Notes: a model not told the origin generated them from the sequence alone. A stretch of 64,000 nt of DNA from Pseudomonas agarici (GCF_900109755.1 NZ_FOAR01000003.1:1-64000), one strand, 5' to 3'. Shown: positions 38,156-49,958, counted from the first letter of the stretch. Made by a program: numbers and translations.

Positions 38156-38626
38156 TCAGCCTTCCAGCAGGGCTCGCAACATCCAGGCGGTTTTCTCATG
38201 CACCTGCATGCGCTGAGTCAGCAGATCGGCGGTGGGTTCGTCGCTGACCTTCTCCAGCAGTGGAAATATGCCACGCGCCGTGCGGGTCACCGCTTCCTGG
38301 CCCTGTACCAACTGCCGGATCATTTCCTCGGCACTCGGCACGCCTTCCTCCTCCTTGATCGAGGACAGGCGGGCATAAGTTGAATAAGTGCCTGGCGCGG
38401 GGAATCCCAACGCGCGGATTCGCTCGGCAATCGAATCCACCGCCAGTGCCAGCTCGTTATATTGTTCTTCAAACATCAAATGCAGGGTCCGAAACATTGG
38501 GCCGCTGACATTCCAGTGGAAGTTATGGGTCTTCAGATAAAGTACATAAGTATCCGACAGCAGGCGGGAAAGACCTTCAACAATAGACTTGCGGTCTGCT
38601 TCGCTGATACCGATATCAATAGCCAT
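38156..38626 (-). CDS. Dps-family ferritin-like protein
   Basis: A 156-residue four-helix-bundle protein. The ferroxidase ligands appear in [35 protein letters not shown], as in Dps. It should form dodecamers that oxidise and store iron and shield DNA under stress. The start MAIDIGIS at 38626 has AAAGGGA 7-10 bp upstream. The N-terminus is short, without the Lys-rich DNA-binding tail of E. coli Dps, so direct DNA binding is uncertain. Confidence 0.9.
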   Translation of the reverse strand: MAIDIGISEADRKSIVEGLSRLLSDTYVLYLKTHNFHWNVSGPMFRTLHLMFEEQYNELALAVDSIAERIRALGFPAPGTYSTYARLSSIKEEEGVPSAEEMIRQLVQGQEAVTRTARGIFPLLEKVSDEPTADLLTQRMQVHEKTAWMLRALLEG

Positions 38627-39069
38627 ATGAGTCCCTTTGATGTGATTGAGATAACCCGTGAAGGTGTCGGACCACTCTAGCAAGAGTCCGTGCCCCGTGC
38701 AGCCCTGGCGTCACCTGCCCCGTGCGACAAATCCGCCTTGCCCGCCCATAGCTTGCGCCAGCTATGCAAGAACAGTCCGAACGCCCATCACCCGCTCGTC
38801 GCGGCTCGAACCACTGACCTGCAGGTGTCTAGGACAGGCCTCTGCTCGCCTCTTGCGACATGCACCCAAAAAGTCCGGCGATACCGCTCAAACCGTTAAT
38901 TTGAGAAGGCCCTGGCTTTGCTGTTAAATAGAGGTTGTGTCGTCGCGCCGGATATCGGCAGCGACGCATAGGCTGACAGGCTTGCGTGCTCACCGCCTCA
39001 CCTTTTTTCAGAAGCGAACCGCTCGTCGTCAGCTCTTCCTTGCGATCTATCTTGAGTGAGTTAATCAAA
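38627..39069. other. dps-like/cold-shock fusion divergent intergenic region
   Basis: A 443-bp gap between divergent genes. It contains one good sigma-70 promoter candidate at 38901-38929 and a leader of about 130 nt for the membrane/cold-shock gene. No credible ORF or known RNA is seen in the rest. Confidence 0.5.
38901..38929 (+). promoter_or_regulatory. candidate sigma-70 promoter for the membrane/cold-shock gene
   Basis: TTGAGA (38901-38906) and TTAAAT (38924-38929) are spaced 17 bp. Transcription from here would give a 5' leader near 130 nt, similar in length to the thermosensing leaders of cspA-type genes. Confidence 0.5.
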
Positions 39070-39672
39070 ATGTTAAAAATCGTCCATCTGATAACGGGCG
39101 CTGTCGCCCTGCTGCTGTCCTTTATACCTAGCCTGCGATCCGAAGCCGTGCCTTACCTGCAACAACCCGATGCGCTTTACCTGGCATTCTTCGGCTTGCT
39201 CAACCTCATCCTGGCTCCGGTCATTCCTTACTGGAACAAGGGTCCACGTCACCAGGTGCAGAATCTGGTCAGCGTCCTGCTGATCCTCGCCGTTGCCCTA
39301 CAGATCCTGGTACTGCTCGCCCCCCTGCCGATGATCGGCAGCCAGCCCGCCGTACTGTTGAGCCTGGTAGCCGCAGTGGCGGCTGTGTCTATGCACCTGG
39401 CCGTGAGTTTCTACAGATCTTCACCCGCTGCGGTTTCACACAACTACGATATGAGCAATCGCGATACCGGCACCGTGAAATGGTTCAACACCTCCAAGGG
39501 TTTCGGCTTTATCTCGCGGGATTCCGGTGATGATATTTTCGTACACTTTCGCGCCATTCGTGGCGAAGGCCATCGCGTCTTGGTCGAAGGCCAGCGCGTC
39601 GAGTTCTCGGTGATGAACCGCGACAAGGGCCTGCAAGCTGAAGATGTGATCGCTGCGTTGCCGCGTCGCTGA
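39070..39672 (+). CDS. membrane protein with C-terminal cold-shock domain
   Basis: A 200-residue fusion. Four hydrophobic helices (about 2-20, 36-56, 65-87, 93-115) are followed by a complete cold-shock domain (132-198) with RNP1-like KGFGFI and RNP2-like DIFVHF. The domain would face the cytosol and bind single-stranded RNA or DNA at the membrane. An internal ATG at 39451 (residue 128) gives [13 protein letters not shown], the usual start of a free cold-shock protein of 73 residues. A similar gene occupies this spot next to slyX in other pseudomonads, as I recall. Function untested. Confidence 0.85.
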   Translation: MLKIVHLITGAVALLLSFIPSLRSEAVPYLQQPDALYLAFFGLLNLILAPVIPYWNKGPRHQVQNLVSVLLILAVALQILVLLAPLPMIGSQPAVLLSLVAAVAAVSMHLAVSFYRSSPAAVSHNYDMSNRDTGTVKWFNTSKGFGFISRDSGDDIFVHFRAIRGEGHRVLVEGQRVEFSVMNRDKGLQAEDVIAALPRR

Positions 39673-39681
39673 TCGGGTCTG

Positions 39682-39719
39682 AAAAAACCGCGATGCCGTT
39701 TGACGGCGCGCGGTTTTTT
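39682..39719. terminator. bidirectional terminator between cold-shock gene and slyX
   Basis: AAAAAACCGCG (39682-39692) and CGCGGTTTTTT (39709-39719) form an 11-bp stem with A/T-runs on both sides, between convergent genes. Confidence 0.85.
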
Positions 39720-39745
39720 TATGCCCGAAGACTGGCACGTCACCG

Positions 39746-39952
39746 TCAATAGTGCGGCGGTGGCGCTTCCTCTTCGGACGACTCGAATTGCCCGATCATT
39801 TCCTCATGGCGTTTGAGCAGGGCCGTCATCTGCAATTGCAAGCGCTCCACCACGCGCTGCTGCATCACCAGCACATCGTTCAGCGACTGGATGGTGTCAT
39901 CCTGAAAGGCCAATCGGGTTTCCAGTTCGGTCACGCGTTCTTCAAGACTCAT
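39746..39952 (-). CDS. slyX: SlyX family protein
   Basis: A 68-residue, mostly coiled-coil protein (heptads through [15 protein letters not shown] to [12 protein letters not shown]) ending in the family tail PPPHY. The start MSLEERV at 39952 overlaps the stop of the HIT gene as ATGA, so the two are co-translated. The molecular role of SlyX is not established. Confidence 0.9.
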   Translation of the reverse strand: MSLEERVTELETRLAFQDDTIQSLNDVLVMQQRVVERLQLQMTALLKRHEEMIGQFESSEEEAPPPHY

Positions 39953-40380
39953 GACTGCGCCTGCACATAAGAGAAACCCTCGGCCAGCGCTGTGCGCAAC
40001 CGTTCGCGAATCTGCGCGACCTGCGCATCGGCATAGGGCCGCGCCGGATGTTTGCCCCACACCGGAGCTGGCCACGCGGCATCACTGCACCGACGAACGA
40101 TGACGTGCATATGCAGTTGGCTGACCACATTACCCAACGTCGCAACATTCAACTTGTCCGCCTCGAAAACCTGCTTGAGCACCTGCGCAAACGCGGTGGT
40201 TTCACGCCACAACTGCTCCTGGTCAGCCGCCTCCAGTTGAAATAGCTCGCTGATATCCGCACGCTTGGGCACCAGAATGAACCAAGGATAATTCGAATCA
40301 TTGGATAACAGCAGACGACACAACGCAAAGTCGCCCATCGGCAAAGTGTCTTGTTGAAGACGCGAATCGAGAACGAACAC
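39949..40380 (-). CDS. HIT-family nucleotide-binding protein
   Basis: A 143-residue histidine-triad protein. The active-site stretch reads QLHMHVIVR, with Gln in place of the first His of the triad; the second and third His are kept. This Q-x-H-x-H form is common to a proteobacterial HIT subfamily, so it is probably not a defect. Likely a nucleotide phosphoramidase or dinucleotide polyphosphate hydrolase. The GTG start at 40380 is preferred because AGGAG lies 8 bp upstream. Confidence 0.85.
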   Translation of the reverse strand: MFVLDSRLQQDTLPMGDFALCRLLLSNDSNYPWFILVPKRADISELFQLEAADQEQLWRETTAFAQVLKQVFEADKLNVATLGNVVSQLHMHVIVRRCSDAAWPAPVWGKHPARPYADAQVAQIRERLRTALAEGFSYVQAQS

Positions 40381-41362
40381 CGTACACACTCCTGCTTGAC
40401 TGATTTTCCCGTCCGAGGCGACAAACCGACAACACCTTCGCCCGGCAACAGACCATGAGGATACGCGCCTTCAACTGCCAGTTCACCGCCAAGCAATCGG
40501 AGAATAGCAAACGGATTATCGCCTCCTTCCGCACGCCAAAGTAAAACACCGGCTCACGATACGCACCATTCCAGACTCCAGGCGCACCTTTTTTACCCAT
40601 CAATGGACAAAAGACCGGCGCTTGCAATCAACAACCTATCTGTTCCTGAAACCCTCCCCGACCTGCGATATCGGCCCAGCCTGATCTGATAACCGGAGCA
40701 CCCGACCAGAATCGATCGACCACACAAACAGAAAAAACCTACAAGCCTTTTTGCACCAAAATCGCATAAGGCGGCTACTATCGGTGCATCTTTTTTACCC
40801 GTCGATCACCCAATCCGCAGTGTGGACCGGTAACGTTTTACCTTTGTGCACAGAACCAACTAATTAGCAACACAAGAAAAAGCAAAACGTCAAGCACCAT
40901 GAGAAACGGATTTCACCCCAGTTCTCACAAGGGTTTCGGCGCGACAAGACCGTCAACAAAATATTTTCTGGTTTTTTTCAACTTTGTGCATGCTTGTTGC
41001 TTTACTCCTCCCATAGTCGCTATAGAGAGCCTGATCGGACGCTGAAGCTCCCGCGACAAGGTAACAATGCAAGACGCTGTGACCATGGACAGTTCAATCC
41101 TTGAACATGAGGCTTTCTTATCTATGCTCAAGCATTCGACAGCGCTGAAGTTGTGCCGCTGGTTACGTAAGGTTGTGAATTTACGACATGAACCAAGCTT
41201 TTTGCGACATGCTCGTAAAGAAGTCGCAAGGATAGATGGGCAAGTGTCGCCAATATGGTCAGCGTGATATAAGTTTGCGCCGACACAAAAAGAAAGAGCC
41301 GTCCAGATAAAAACACAAGTGGGACGGCAATAATCTTCCTAAAACCAAAGGAGCAAATCACG
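40381..41362. other. 982-bp gene-free region upstream of the OprD porin
   Basis: An A/T-richer stretch than its surroundings with no credible gene. A weak promoter-like pair TTGCTT (40997-41002) and TATAGA (41021-41026) could serve the porin. Short ORFs here lack ribosome sites and Pseudomonas codon usage. The length leaves room for an unrecognised small RNA. Confidence 0.4.
41298..41328 (+). promoter_or_regulatory. leader hairpin of the OprD-family porin
   Basis: GCCGTCC (41298-41304) and GGACGGC (41322-41328) form a 7-bp GC stem with a 17-nt A-rich loop, 34 bp upstream of the porin ATG. There is no T-run, so it is more likely a regulatory or stabilising leader element than a terminator. 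Confidence 0.4.
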
Positions 41363-42706
41363 ATGCGCGTGATGAAGTGGAGCATGATCGCCTTGGCTGT
41401 AGCAGCAGGCACATCGCAGTTCGCAATGGCGTCCTCTCAGAGCGATTCGAAAGGCTTTCTTGAAGACCAGAGCCTGAAGCTCAAAACCCGTTTTGAGTAC
41501 ATGAATCGCGACTACAGGAATGGCGCCGGTAACGTTGCCAAAAAAGATGGCAGCCCAGGTTATGAAAGCGGTTATCGCCAGGACAGCGGCATCAGCACCC
41601 TGCTGAATTATGAATCGGGCTTCACCCAAGGCACCGTCGGTTTCGGCCTTGACGCCATGGCGATGGGCTCGCTCAAAACAGATGGCGGCTCGGGCCGGCG
41701 CGGCAATGGCCTGTTTGCCAACGACTCCGATGGTAATCCGGAAGACTCTCAAAGCAAGATTGGTGGCGCGGTCAAAGTCCGCTTGTCGGATACCGTCCTG
41801 AAATACGGTCAGCAGTTCGTGGCTAGTCCGGTATTCGCTACCGATGACAGCCGCTTGCTGCCAGAAGTTGCCACCGGCACCTTGATCACCAGCAAGGAAA
41901 TCAAGGGTCTTGAGGTCAGCGCGGGTCGCTTCACCTCCCTGAGCAAACAAACCGGTATGGGCAGAGACAGCATCGGTGGCCTCCCTGATGAAAATGGTAA
42001 CGGCGCCAAGGGCCTGACCTATATCAATATCTTCGGTGCCAGCTATGCCTTCACCGACAACTTCACCGGCACACTGGCTGCATCCGAGGCTGATGACTAC
42101 TTCAGGAAGCAGTACCTCAACCTGAACTACACCCTGCCGATCAATGACAACCAATCGCTGAACCTCGACCTCAACGGCTATAAAACCGAGGGCAAAAAAC
42201 GTGGTGACCTGGTTGATGCGATCGGCGACGGCACTACCGGCGTAGACAACAATTTGTGGAGCCTGGCGGCGGCCTACAGCATCGGCGCCCATAAATTCAC
42301 CATCGCTCACCAGCGCTCCAGCGGCGACAACGCCTACTACTACGGCGTTGACGGTAATAGCACCGTGTTCGTGGCGAACTCCATCCAGATCTCCGACTTC
42401 GTGGGCCGTGAGGAACGCTCCTGGCAAGCGCGCTACGACCTGAACATGAAAACCTACGGCGTACCCGGCCTGACCTTCATGGCTCGTTTTGTCAGAGGTG
42501 ACAACATCGAGACCAATGGCCTGGGTGAAGGCAAGGAGAACGAGTTCAACTTCGAGAGCAAGTACGTCATGCAGGAAGGCCCGGCAAAAAATCTGTCCTT
42601 CCGCCTGCGTAGCGCCGTGTATCGCTCCAACGGTGCGTACAATAACTACAGCGCAGACAACAATGATGTTCGTGTCATCATTGAGTACCCGCTGAGCATC
42701 TTGTAA
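41363..42706 (+). CDS. OprD-family outer membrane porin
   Basis: A 447-residue substrate-specific porin. The signal peptide (MIALAVAAGTSQFAMA) is followed by an 18-stranded beta-barrel pattern starting DQSLKLKTRFEYMNRDY and ending in VIIEYPLSIL. AGGAG is 9-10 bp before the ATG. Members import basic amino acids, peptides or aromatic acids; the substrate cannot be read here. In P. aeruginosa oprD itself lies beside slyX/HIT genes, so this may be the positional equivalent. Confidence 0.92.
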   Translation: MRVMKWSMIALAVAAGTSQFAMASSQSDSKGFLEDQSLKLKTRFEYMNRDYRNGAGNVAKKDGSPGYESGYRQDSGISTLLNYESGFTQGTVGFGLDAMAMGSLKTDGGSGRRGNGLFANDSDGNPEDSQSKIGGAVKVRLSDTVLKYGQQFVASPVFATDDSRLLPEVATGTLITSKEIKGLEVSAGRFTSLSKQTGMGRDSIGGLPDENGNGAKGLTYINIFGASYAFTDNFTGTLAASEADDYFRKQYLNLNYTLPINDNQSLNLDLNGYKTEGKKRGDLVDAIGDGTTGVDNNLWSLAAAYSIGAHKFTIAHQRSSGDNAYYYGVDGNSTVFVANSIQISDFVGREERSWQARYDLNMKTYGVPGLTFMARFVRGDNIETNGLGEGKENEFNFESKYVMQEGPAKNLSFRLRSAVYRSNGAYNNYSADNNDVRVIIEYPLSIL

Positions 42707-42745
42707 GAGAGATGTAACAGCACGATTCAAAAGCTTTACGCATGT

Positions 42746-42783
42746 AAAAAAGCCGTCTACCCGAACAGGTAGACGGCTTTTTT
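42746..42783 (+). terminator. strong terminator of the porin gene
   Basis: AAAAAAGCCGTCTACC (42746-42761) and GGTAGACGGCTTTTTT (42768-42783) form a 16-bp perfect stem with a 6-nt loop and flanking A/T-runs, so it can act on both strands. Confidence 0.92.
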
Positions 42784-43005
42784 ATGTATCAGGAAAGGTG
42801 GCGGAGCAAATAAGATAGGAAGCTAGTTAATAGCTAAGCAACATTATCCTCGGCAAACAACAAACAGCAAAAAAAGCACACTGTTTAGCGCGACAAACCA
42901 CGCAGCAACGTCGCCGACCGCCTGCACGGTTCGTATCGGCGGCTCAACTGATTGGCATCAGCCATCAATAGCCACTTCATCCGACACCGAATAGCCGACG
43001 ACTGT

Positions 43006-43848
43006 TTATTTCGTCGGGGCTTCCTGCATCACCCGAATCACCCGCTGCGGAAACGGAATATCGATCCCCGCCGCCTTCAGACGATCCCGCGCATGTTCGT
43101 TGAACATGAACATCAAGTCCCAGTAATCAGCAGTCTTGACCCACACTCGCAGGGAAACGGTGATCGAACTGTCACCCAAGGCCGAAACCACCGCCGCTGG
43201 TGCCGGATCAGCCAGCACGCGCTCATCCTTGGCCAGCGTCAACAAGACCTCGCGGGCCTGTTGCAAGTCAGCTTCGTAATCCACTCCCACATCAAACACC
43301 ACCTTGCGAGTGGCCTGACGGTTGGTGTTGGTGATGATGCCGTTCGACAGATTACCGTTAGGCACAATGACCGTCTGGTTATCGCCGGTCCGCAAGACGG
43401 TGTGGAAAATCTGGATGCTGTCCACCGTCCCGCTGACCCCTTGGGCCGTGATCCAGTCACCGATGCGAAACGGCCGGAACATCAGGATCAGCACGCCACC
43501 GGCAAAGTTCGCCAGGCTGCCCTGCAACGCCAGGCCAATGGCCAGGCCGGCGGCACCGATCGCCGCGACAAACGAGGTGGTCGCCACGCCGATCATCGAT
43601 GCGACGCTGATACTGAGCAAGATCTTGAGGGCAATATTGGCCAGGCTGCTGATAAAGCCCTGCAGTGCCAGGTCGGCATTGCGCAGTGCCAGCAACTTGC
43701 CTAGCTTGCCGGTCAGCTTGTTGATCAACCACCAACCCACGGCCAAGGTGATGATCGCCAGCAGCACGCGGCTGCCGTATTCCATGATCATCGGAATCCA
43801 GGCCTGGGAGGCCTTGATAAGGTGATCCACTTCAGCGTTCAGATCCAT
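43006..43848 (-). CDS. mscS: small-conductance mechanosensitive channel MscS
   Basis: A 280-residue inner membrane channel with three N-terminal helices. The pore helix TM3 shows the Gly/Ala-packed GAAGLAIGLALQGSLANFAGG, followed by LMFRPFRIGDWI and the cytoplasmic beta and vestibule domains. It opens on membrane tension to release solutes during osmotic downshock. AGGAG is 7 bp before the ATG. Monocistronic. Confidence 0.93.
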   Translation of the reverse strand: MDLNAEVDHLIKASQAWIPMIMEYGSRVLLAIITLAVGWWLINKLTGKLGKLLALRNADLALQGFISSLANIALKILLSISVASMIGVATTSFVAAIGAAGLAIGLALQGSLANFAGGVLILMFRPFRIGDWITAQGVSGTVDSIQIFHTVLRTGDNQTVIVPNGNLSNGIITNTNRQATRKVVFDVGVDYEADLQQAREVLLTLAKDERVLADPAPAAVVSALGDSSITVSLRVWVKTADYWDLMFMFNEHARDRLKAAGIDIPFPQRVIRVMQEAPTK

Positions 43849-43969
43849 TGTTCTCTCCTATTACCATGCGACGGTTCGGCGAAACGACAGGGGCTCGAAC
43901 ACTCAATCGTTTGCGCCGTACCTGGGCCCTCCGACGCCAATAACCGCCAGAGGTTCCTTGGCAACTCAA

Positions 43970-44455
43970 TCAGTCGCGGAAGTTGTTGAATTGCAGCGGT
44001 CTATCGAACTCCTTGATCCGCAAGTTAGCAATCGCCTCTTGCAGATCATCACGTTTCTTACCGGTCACACGGACCTGCTCACCCTGGATGGCCGCCTGCA
44101 CTTTGAGCTTGGCTTCCTTGATGTGCGCCACAATCTTCTTCGCCATCTCCTTGTCGATGCCTTCCCTGAAGGTCGCTTCCTGTTTCATCAGCTTACCGGA
44201 AGCATAGGCGTCCTTGACTTCCAGGCACCTCACATCGATCTTGCGCTTGGTCAGGGCCATACGCAGGATTTCCAGCATCGCCTCCAACTGGAACTCAGCT
44301 TCGGCCGTCATGTTGACGGTCAGCTCTTTTTCCTTGAACTCGAAAGAACCTTTGCCCTTGAGATCATAACGGCGGTCCAGCTCCTTGACGGCGTTCTCGA
44401 CGGCGTTGGTGACTTCGTGTTTGTCCAGTTCAGATACCACGTCGAACGACGGCAT
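43970..44455 (-). CDS. yajQ: YajQ-family nucleotide-binding protein
   Basis: A 161-residue cytosolic protein with two ferredoxin-like RNP domains, beginning [15 protein letters not shown]. Members bind nucleic acids, and the Xanthomonas and Pseudomonas proteins have been reported to bind c-di-GMP. TTGGAG is about 9 bp before the ATG. It diverges from the REC-GGDEF gene, which makes a c-di-GMP connection plausible though unproven. Confidence 0.94.
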   Translation of the reverse strand: MPSFDVVSELDKHEVTNAVENAVKELDRRYDLKGKGSFEFKEKELTVNMTAEAEFQLEAMLEILRMALTKRKIDVRCLEVKDAYASGKLMKQEATFREGIDKEMAKKIVAHIKEAKLKVQAAIQGEQVRVTGKKRDDLQEAIANLRIKEFDRPLQFNNFRD

Positions 44456-44575
44456 GTCATTTCTCCAAAATTATGCCAGGCACGGCTCGATACCGATGGA
44501 GCGCACCCGGTTTGACGGTTAAAATCCACGAGCAGTATAACGGTTCTTAGTACTCATTCACTTGCGAGCCACGCC

Positions 44576-46446
<1,871 letters not shown>

Positions 46447-46471
46447 GTAAACCTGTGAATGGATGTCGTGG

Positions 46472-47707
46472 TTAGCGGGTGATTTCCATCAGCATCCGGG
46501 TCAGCAGATAGAGGCGCGGCACCACGCTCTCGACTTCCGCATACTCGTCTTCGGTGTGAATGCCACCGCCGACGATACCGAAGCCATCCAGCGTCGCGGT
46601 GCCCATTGCCGCCGACAGGCTGGCATCAGCCGCGCCACCACTGCCCTCCAGGGTCAGCTTGCGACCGATTTCGCCATAGATCGCCTGCGCCTTGGTCGCC
46701 AGCGCATCCTGGGCCGGTGTCGGCGACATCGGCGGCAGGCCACGCTGCAGGCTGGTCCTGACCTCGGTGTCGGCAATCAACTTGTTGGCCGAGACCCTGG
46801 CCAGGTCGCGCTCGACCCGATCGAACTCCTCCGGCACCAACACCCGTACATCGGCCTTGGCGATGGCTGAATCCGGGATCACATTGACCCGGTCACCGGC
46901 CTTGAGCACCGTGAAGTTGACCGTGGTCTGCTTCCCCGGATCACCCAGCTTGCCCAACTGGAGAATCTGGTGCGCTGCTTCCATCGCGGCATTGCGCCCA
47001 CTGTCCGGAGCCACACCGGCATGGGCCGACTTGCCCTTGACTTCCACTACCGCCGTGCCACTGCCCTTGCGCCAGATCACCAGGCCGTCGGCGGGGCGAC
47101 CGGGCTCCAGATTCAACGTCACATCGTGTTCCTTGGCCACCCGCTGAATCAGTTCGGTGGTCCCCTTGGAGCCGGTTTCCTCGTTGGTATCGAGCAGGAA
47201 GGTGATTTTCGCGTAATCCTTGAAATCAAGGTCTTGGAGGATTTTCAGCGCATACAGACCGGCGACGATGCCACCCTTGTCATCCATGACACCCGGCCCG
47301 TAGGCCCGTCCGTCCTTGATATAGAAGGGTTTGGCCGTCGCCGTACCTTCCTTGAAGACGGTGTCCATGTGCGCCATCAACAAAATTCGCGCCTTGCCGG
47401 TGCCCTTGAGGGTCGCCACGATGCTCTCGCCCGACGCCGGGGTGGCGGGAAAGGTCTCGATACTCGCCCCGAGCTTTTTCAATTCTTCGCTGACAATCGC
47501 CCGGACCTGCTGCAAACCCGGCTCGTAGCCCGACCCCGAATCGATGTTGACCAGCCGCTCCAGCAGCTTCAACCCGTCTTCCTTGTAGTGCTCGGCCCTG
47601 TCATGAACCGGCTGGTTGATCTGCGCCAGCGCATGAGGCGCGGCTATCGACAGCGCAACCCCCATGGCAAATCTCGCCAGTGCCGCACGTTTGCAATAAA
47701 ACCCCAT
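46472..47707 (-). CDS. secreted M20 metallopeptidase (glutamate carboxypeptidase-like)
   Basis: A 411-residue di-zinc exopeptidase resembling carboxypeptidase G2. The signal peptide ends near PHALA (about 30). The metal ligands and catalytic residues appear in LLMAHMDTVF, GVMDDKGG and NEETGS, and the lid domain is at about 210-325. It would hydrolyse C-terminal glutamate from folates or peptides in the periplasm. The start MGFYCKRA at 47707 is preferred. It is convergent with panE and divergent from the histidine kinase. Confidence 0.88.
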   Translation of the reverse strand: MGFYCKRAALARFAMGVALSIAAPHALAQINQPVHDRAEHYKEDGLKLLERLVNIDSGSGYEPGLQQVRAIVSEELKKLGASIETFPATPASGESIVATLKGTGKARILLMAHMDTVFKEGTATAKPFYIKDGRAYGPGVMDDKGGIVAGLYALKILQDLDFKDYAKITFLLDTNEETGSKGTTELIQRVAKEHDVTLNLEPGRPADGLVIWRKGSGTAVVEVKGKSAHAGVAPDSGRNAAMEAAHQILQLGKLGDPGKQTTVNFTVLKAGDRVNVIPDSAIAKADVRVLVPEEFDRVERDLARVSANKLIADTEVRTSLQRGLPPMSPTPAQDALATKAQAIYGEIGRKLTLEGSGGAADASLSAAMGTATLDGFGIVGGGIHTEDEYAEVESVVPRLYLLTRMLMEITR

Positions 47708-47921
47708 GGTTGTTTTCTCCCTGAACCCAGTTCTTGATGTTTGTCTATCGAACTGCGAGCGCATCGCCCAAGCAACTTACAACGCCGTAAAGCAGCCGTC
47801 GACCCGTTCAGTTCGCACTTTAGGCAAAAGACCGTAGTAAAAATCGGCGGTTTGATACACTCATTCATGTTCGATGCGACCAATGCTCGCCCCTTTTTTC
47901 CCTTGTCAAACAGGATCCGCA

Positions 47922-49958
47922 ATGCCTCTGCGCCAGCGCCTAGAAAACCTGCCCGTCGGCCAGAAACTCCTGGCGGCCCTGCTGGTGCTGCTGACTACCG
48001 TACTGCTGGTGGCCAACCTGACCTTTATCAGCGCGGCTTATTGGATTTCCCAGGAAAGCATGGCACCCCAGGCCTTGCAGATCATCGGTCGGCTGGTTTC
48101 AAACCCGAACCTGGCCAGCCAGGCTCTGGACTCCGCCGCAAACGCCGAGATCCTGCTCAAAGAACTCAACACCTATTCCCCCCTGCGGGCCGCCGCCATC
48201 TATGACAGTCAGGGTGATCGACTGACTCAACTGCAACACGGTGACCGTCTGACGTTGCCGGAACGCTATCGGGACATCGAAGCCTGGCGCCTGACCGAGT
48301 TTCGCAGCAATCAGGTGATCGACATGCCCTATCCAGACCGGGCCTCCGGACACCTGCTGCTGGTGGCCAGCAGCGAGTTACCGGTGGCCTTCTACACCGG
48401 GACCCTGACCGCAAGCTTGGGAATCCTGATCTTCAGCGTCCTGCTGTGGCTGATCATTGCCCGGCAAATCAAGCGACTGATCACCCGACCGATCCACGAG
48501 CTGGAGGAACTGTCGCGCCAGGTTACCCGCGAAGAAAACTATTCCCTGCGGGCCTCGCGGGGCAACCGCGATGAAATCGGCAGCCTGGCCGAAGCCTTCA
48601 ATACCATGCTCTCGCGCATCGAAGCGCGTGAACAGCAGCTCAAGCGCGCCCGTGACGACTCCCAGGCCGCCTACGACCAGGCTCAGGGTCTGGCCGAGGA
48701 AACCCGGCATACCAACCGCAAGCTGGAGCTCGAAGTCCAGGTCCGCAGCAAGATCGAGAAAAAACTCACTGGCTTCCAGAACTATCTCAATAGCATCATC
48801 GACTCCATGCCCTCGGCACTGATCGCCCTGGACGAGCAGCTCTATGTCACCCAGTGGAATCAGGAAGCCAGTACGCTTTCCGGAACCCGCCTGGATGAGG
48901 CACTGAACCAGCCGATCTTCCTCGCCTTCGAGCCGTTGAAACCCTTTCTGCCGCAGCTCAAGGACACCGTCGAACAACACAGCGTGGCGAAGATCGAGCG
49001 CGTTACCTGGATCAAGGACGACGAAGCCCACCACTATGCGCTGACTTTCTACCCACTGATGGGCGGTGCCGGGCGCGGCGTGGTGATCCGCATCGACGAC
49101 ATTACCCAGCGCCTGTCCCTGGAAGAAATGATGGTACAGTCGGAAAAGATGCTCTCGGTCGGCGGGCTCGCCGCCGGCATGGCCCACGAAATCAACAATC
49201 CACTGGGGGCTATCCTGCACAATGTCCAGAACATCCGTCGACGCCTGTCCTCAGAGCTACCGAAAAACCTCGAATACGCCGAACTGGCCGGGATCGACCT
49301 GGACACCGTCAATCAGTACCTCAAGAGCCGCGAAGTCCCGCAACTGCTTGACGGCATCCAGCAGGCTGGCGCACGAGCGGCCAAAATAGTCACCCATATG
49401 CTCAGCTTCAGCCGGCGCAGCAATCGGGAAATGGCCCCATGCGATCTGCCCGCCCTGATCGACCAGGCCGTGGAAATCGCCGGCAACGACTTCGACCTGG
49501 CTATTGGTTTCGACTTCAAGGGCCTGGCTATCATTCGTCAATTCGACCCCCAACTCGGCCCTGTCCCCGGTACCGCCAACGAACTGGAACAAGTGCTGCT
49601 CAATCTGCTGAAAAACGCCGCGCAGGCCATCCACCAGCGTGACGACGAGCGTGAACCCGCACGCATCACCCTGCGCACCCGGTTGAACCCGCCATGGGCG
49701 GAAATCCAGGTCGAGGATAACGGCATCGGCATGTCGGAGAACATCCGCAAACGCACCTTCGAACCCTTCTTCACCACCAAGGAGATCGGCCAGGGCACTG
49801 GACTGGGGCTGTCGGTTTCCTATTTCATCATCACCAACAACCACAAGGGCCAAATGGAAGTGCAATCGGCTCTTGGCCAGGGGACCTGCTTCACCCTGCG
49901 CCTGCCGCTGGCCGGTAGCCAGGTCACCTTTCCCATACTGAAGCAAACGGAGCTGTAA
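47922..49958 (+). CDS. orphan sensor histidine kinase (HAMP-PAS-HisKA)
   Basis: A 678-residue membrane kinase. TM1 (about 15-38), a periplasmic sensor (about 40-158), TM2 (about 160-180), HAMP (about 181-235), coiled coil (about 240-285), PAS (about 288-395), a HisKA domain with His422 in GMAHEINNPLGAIL, and a HATPase domain (DNGIGM and GTGLGLSV boxes) are visible. No response regulator gene adjoins it, so the partner is elsewhere. AGGATCC precedes the ATG. It is followed 2 bp later by the adenosyltransferase gene. Confidence 0.92.
   Translation: MPLRQRLENLPVGQKLLAALLVLLTTVLLVANLTFISAAYWISQESMAPQALQIIGRLVSNPNLASQALDSAANAEILLKELNTYSPLRAAAIYDSQGDRLTQLQHGDRLTLPERYRDIEAWRLTEFRSNQVIDMPYPDRASGHLLLVASSELPVAFYTGTLTASLGILIFSVLLWLIIARQIKRLITRPIHELEELSRQVTREENYSLRASRGNRDEIGSLAEAFNTMLSRIEAREQQLKRARDDSQAAYDQAQGLAEETRHTNRKLELEVQVRSKIEKKLTGFQNYLNSIIDSMPSALIALDEQLYVTQWNQEASTLSGTRLDEALNQPIFLAFEPLKPFLPQLKDTVEQHSVAKIERVTWIKDDEAHHYALTFYPLMGGAGRGVVIRIDDITQRLSLEEMMVQSEKMLSVGGLAAGMAHEINNPLGAILHNVQNIRRRLSSELPKNLEYAELAGIDLDTVNQYLKSREVPQLLDGIQQAGARAAKIVTHMLSFSRRSNREMAPCDLPALIDQAVEIAGNDFDLAIGFDFKGLAIIRQFDPQLGPVPGTANELEQVLLNLLKNAAQAIHQRDDEREPARITLRTRLNPPWAEIQVEDNGIGMSENIRKRTFEPFFTTKEIGQGTGLGLSVSYFIITNNHKGQMEVQSALGQGTCFTLRLPLAGSQVTFPILKQTEL

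Noticed and set aside
37912..38199. 95-codon minus-strand frame between the RHH and dps-like genes
   Set aside because: Cys-rich noise overlapping both neighbours, no ribosome site.
39949..40380. Inactivated HIT protein because the first triad His is Gln
   Set aside because: The Q-x-H-x-H form is shared by a whole proteobacterial HIT subfamily, so it is not evidence of decay.
40298..40627. 109-codon minus-strand frame upstream of the HIT gene
   Set aside because: No ribosome site, Cys/Arg-rich random composition, and overlaps the HIT gene in another frame.
41067..41267. 66-codon frame in the porin upstream region
   Set aside because: Weak start context and no recognisable sequence; more likely part of the untranslated region.
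41339..42730. 463-codon frame antisense to the porin
   Set aside because: Covers the porin with its signal peptide and barrel pattern; the antisense protein has no plausible composition.
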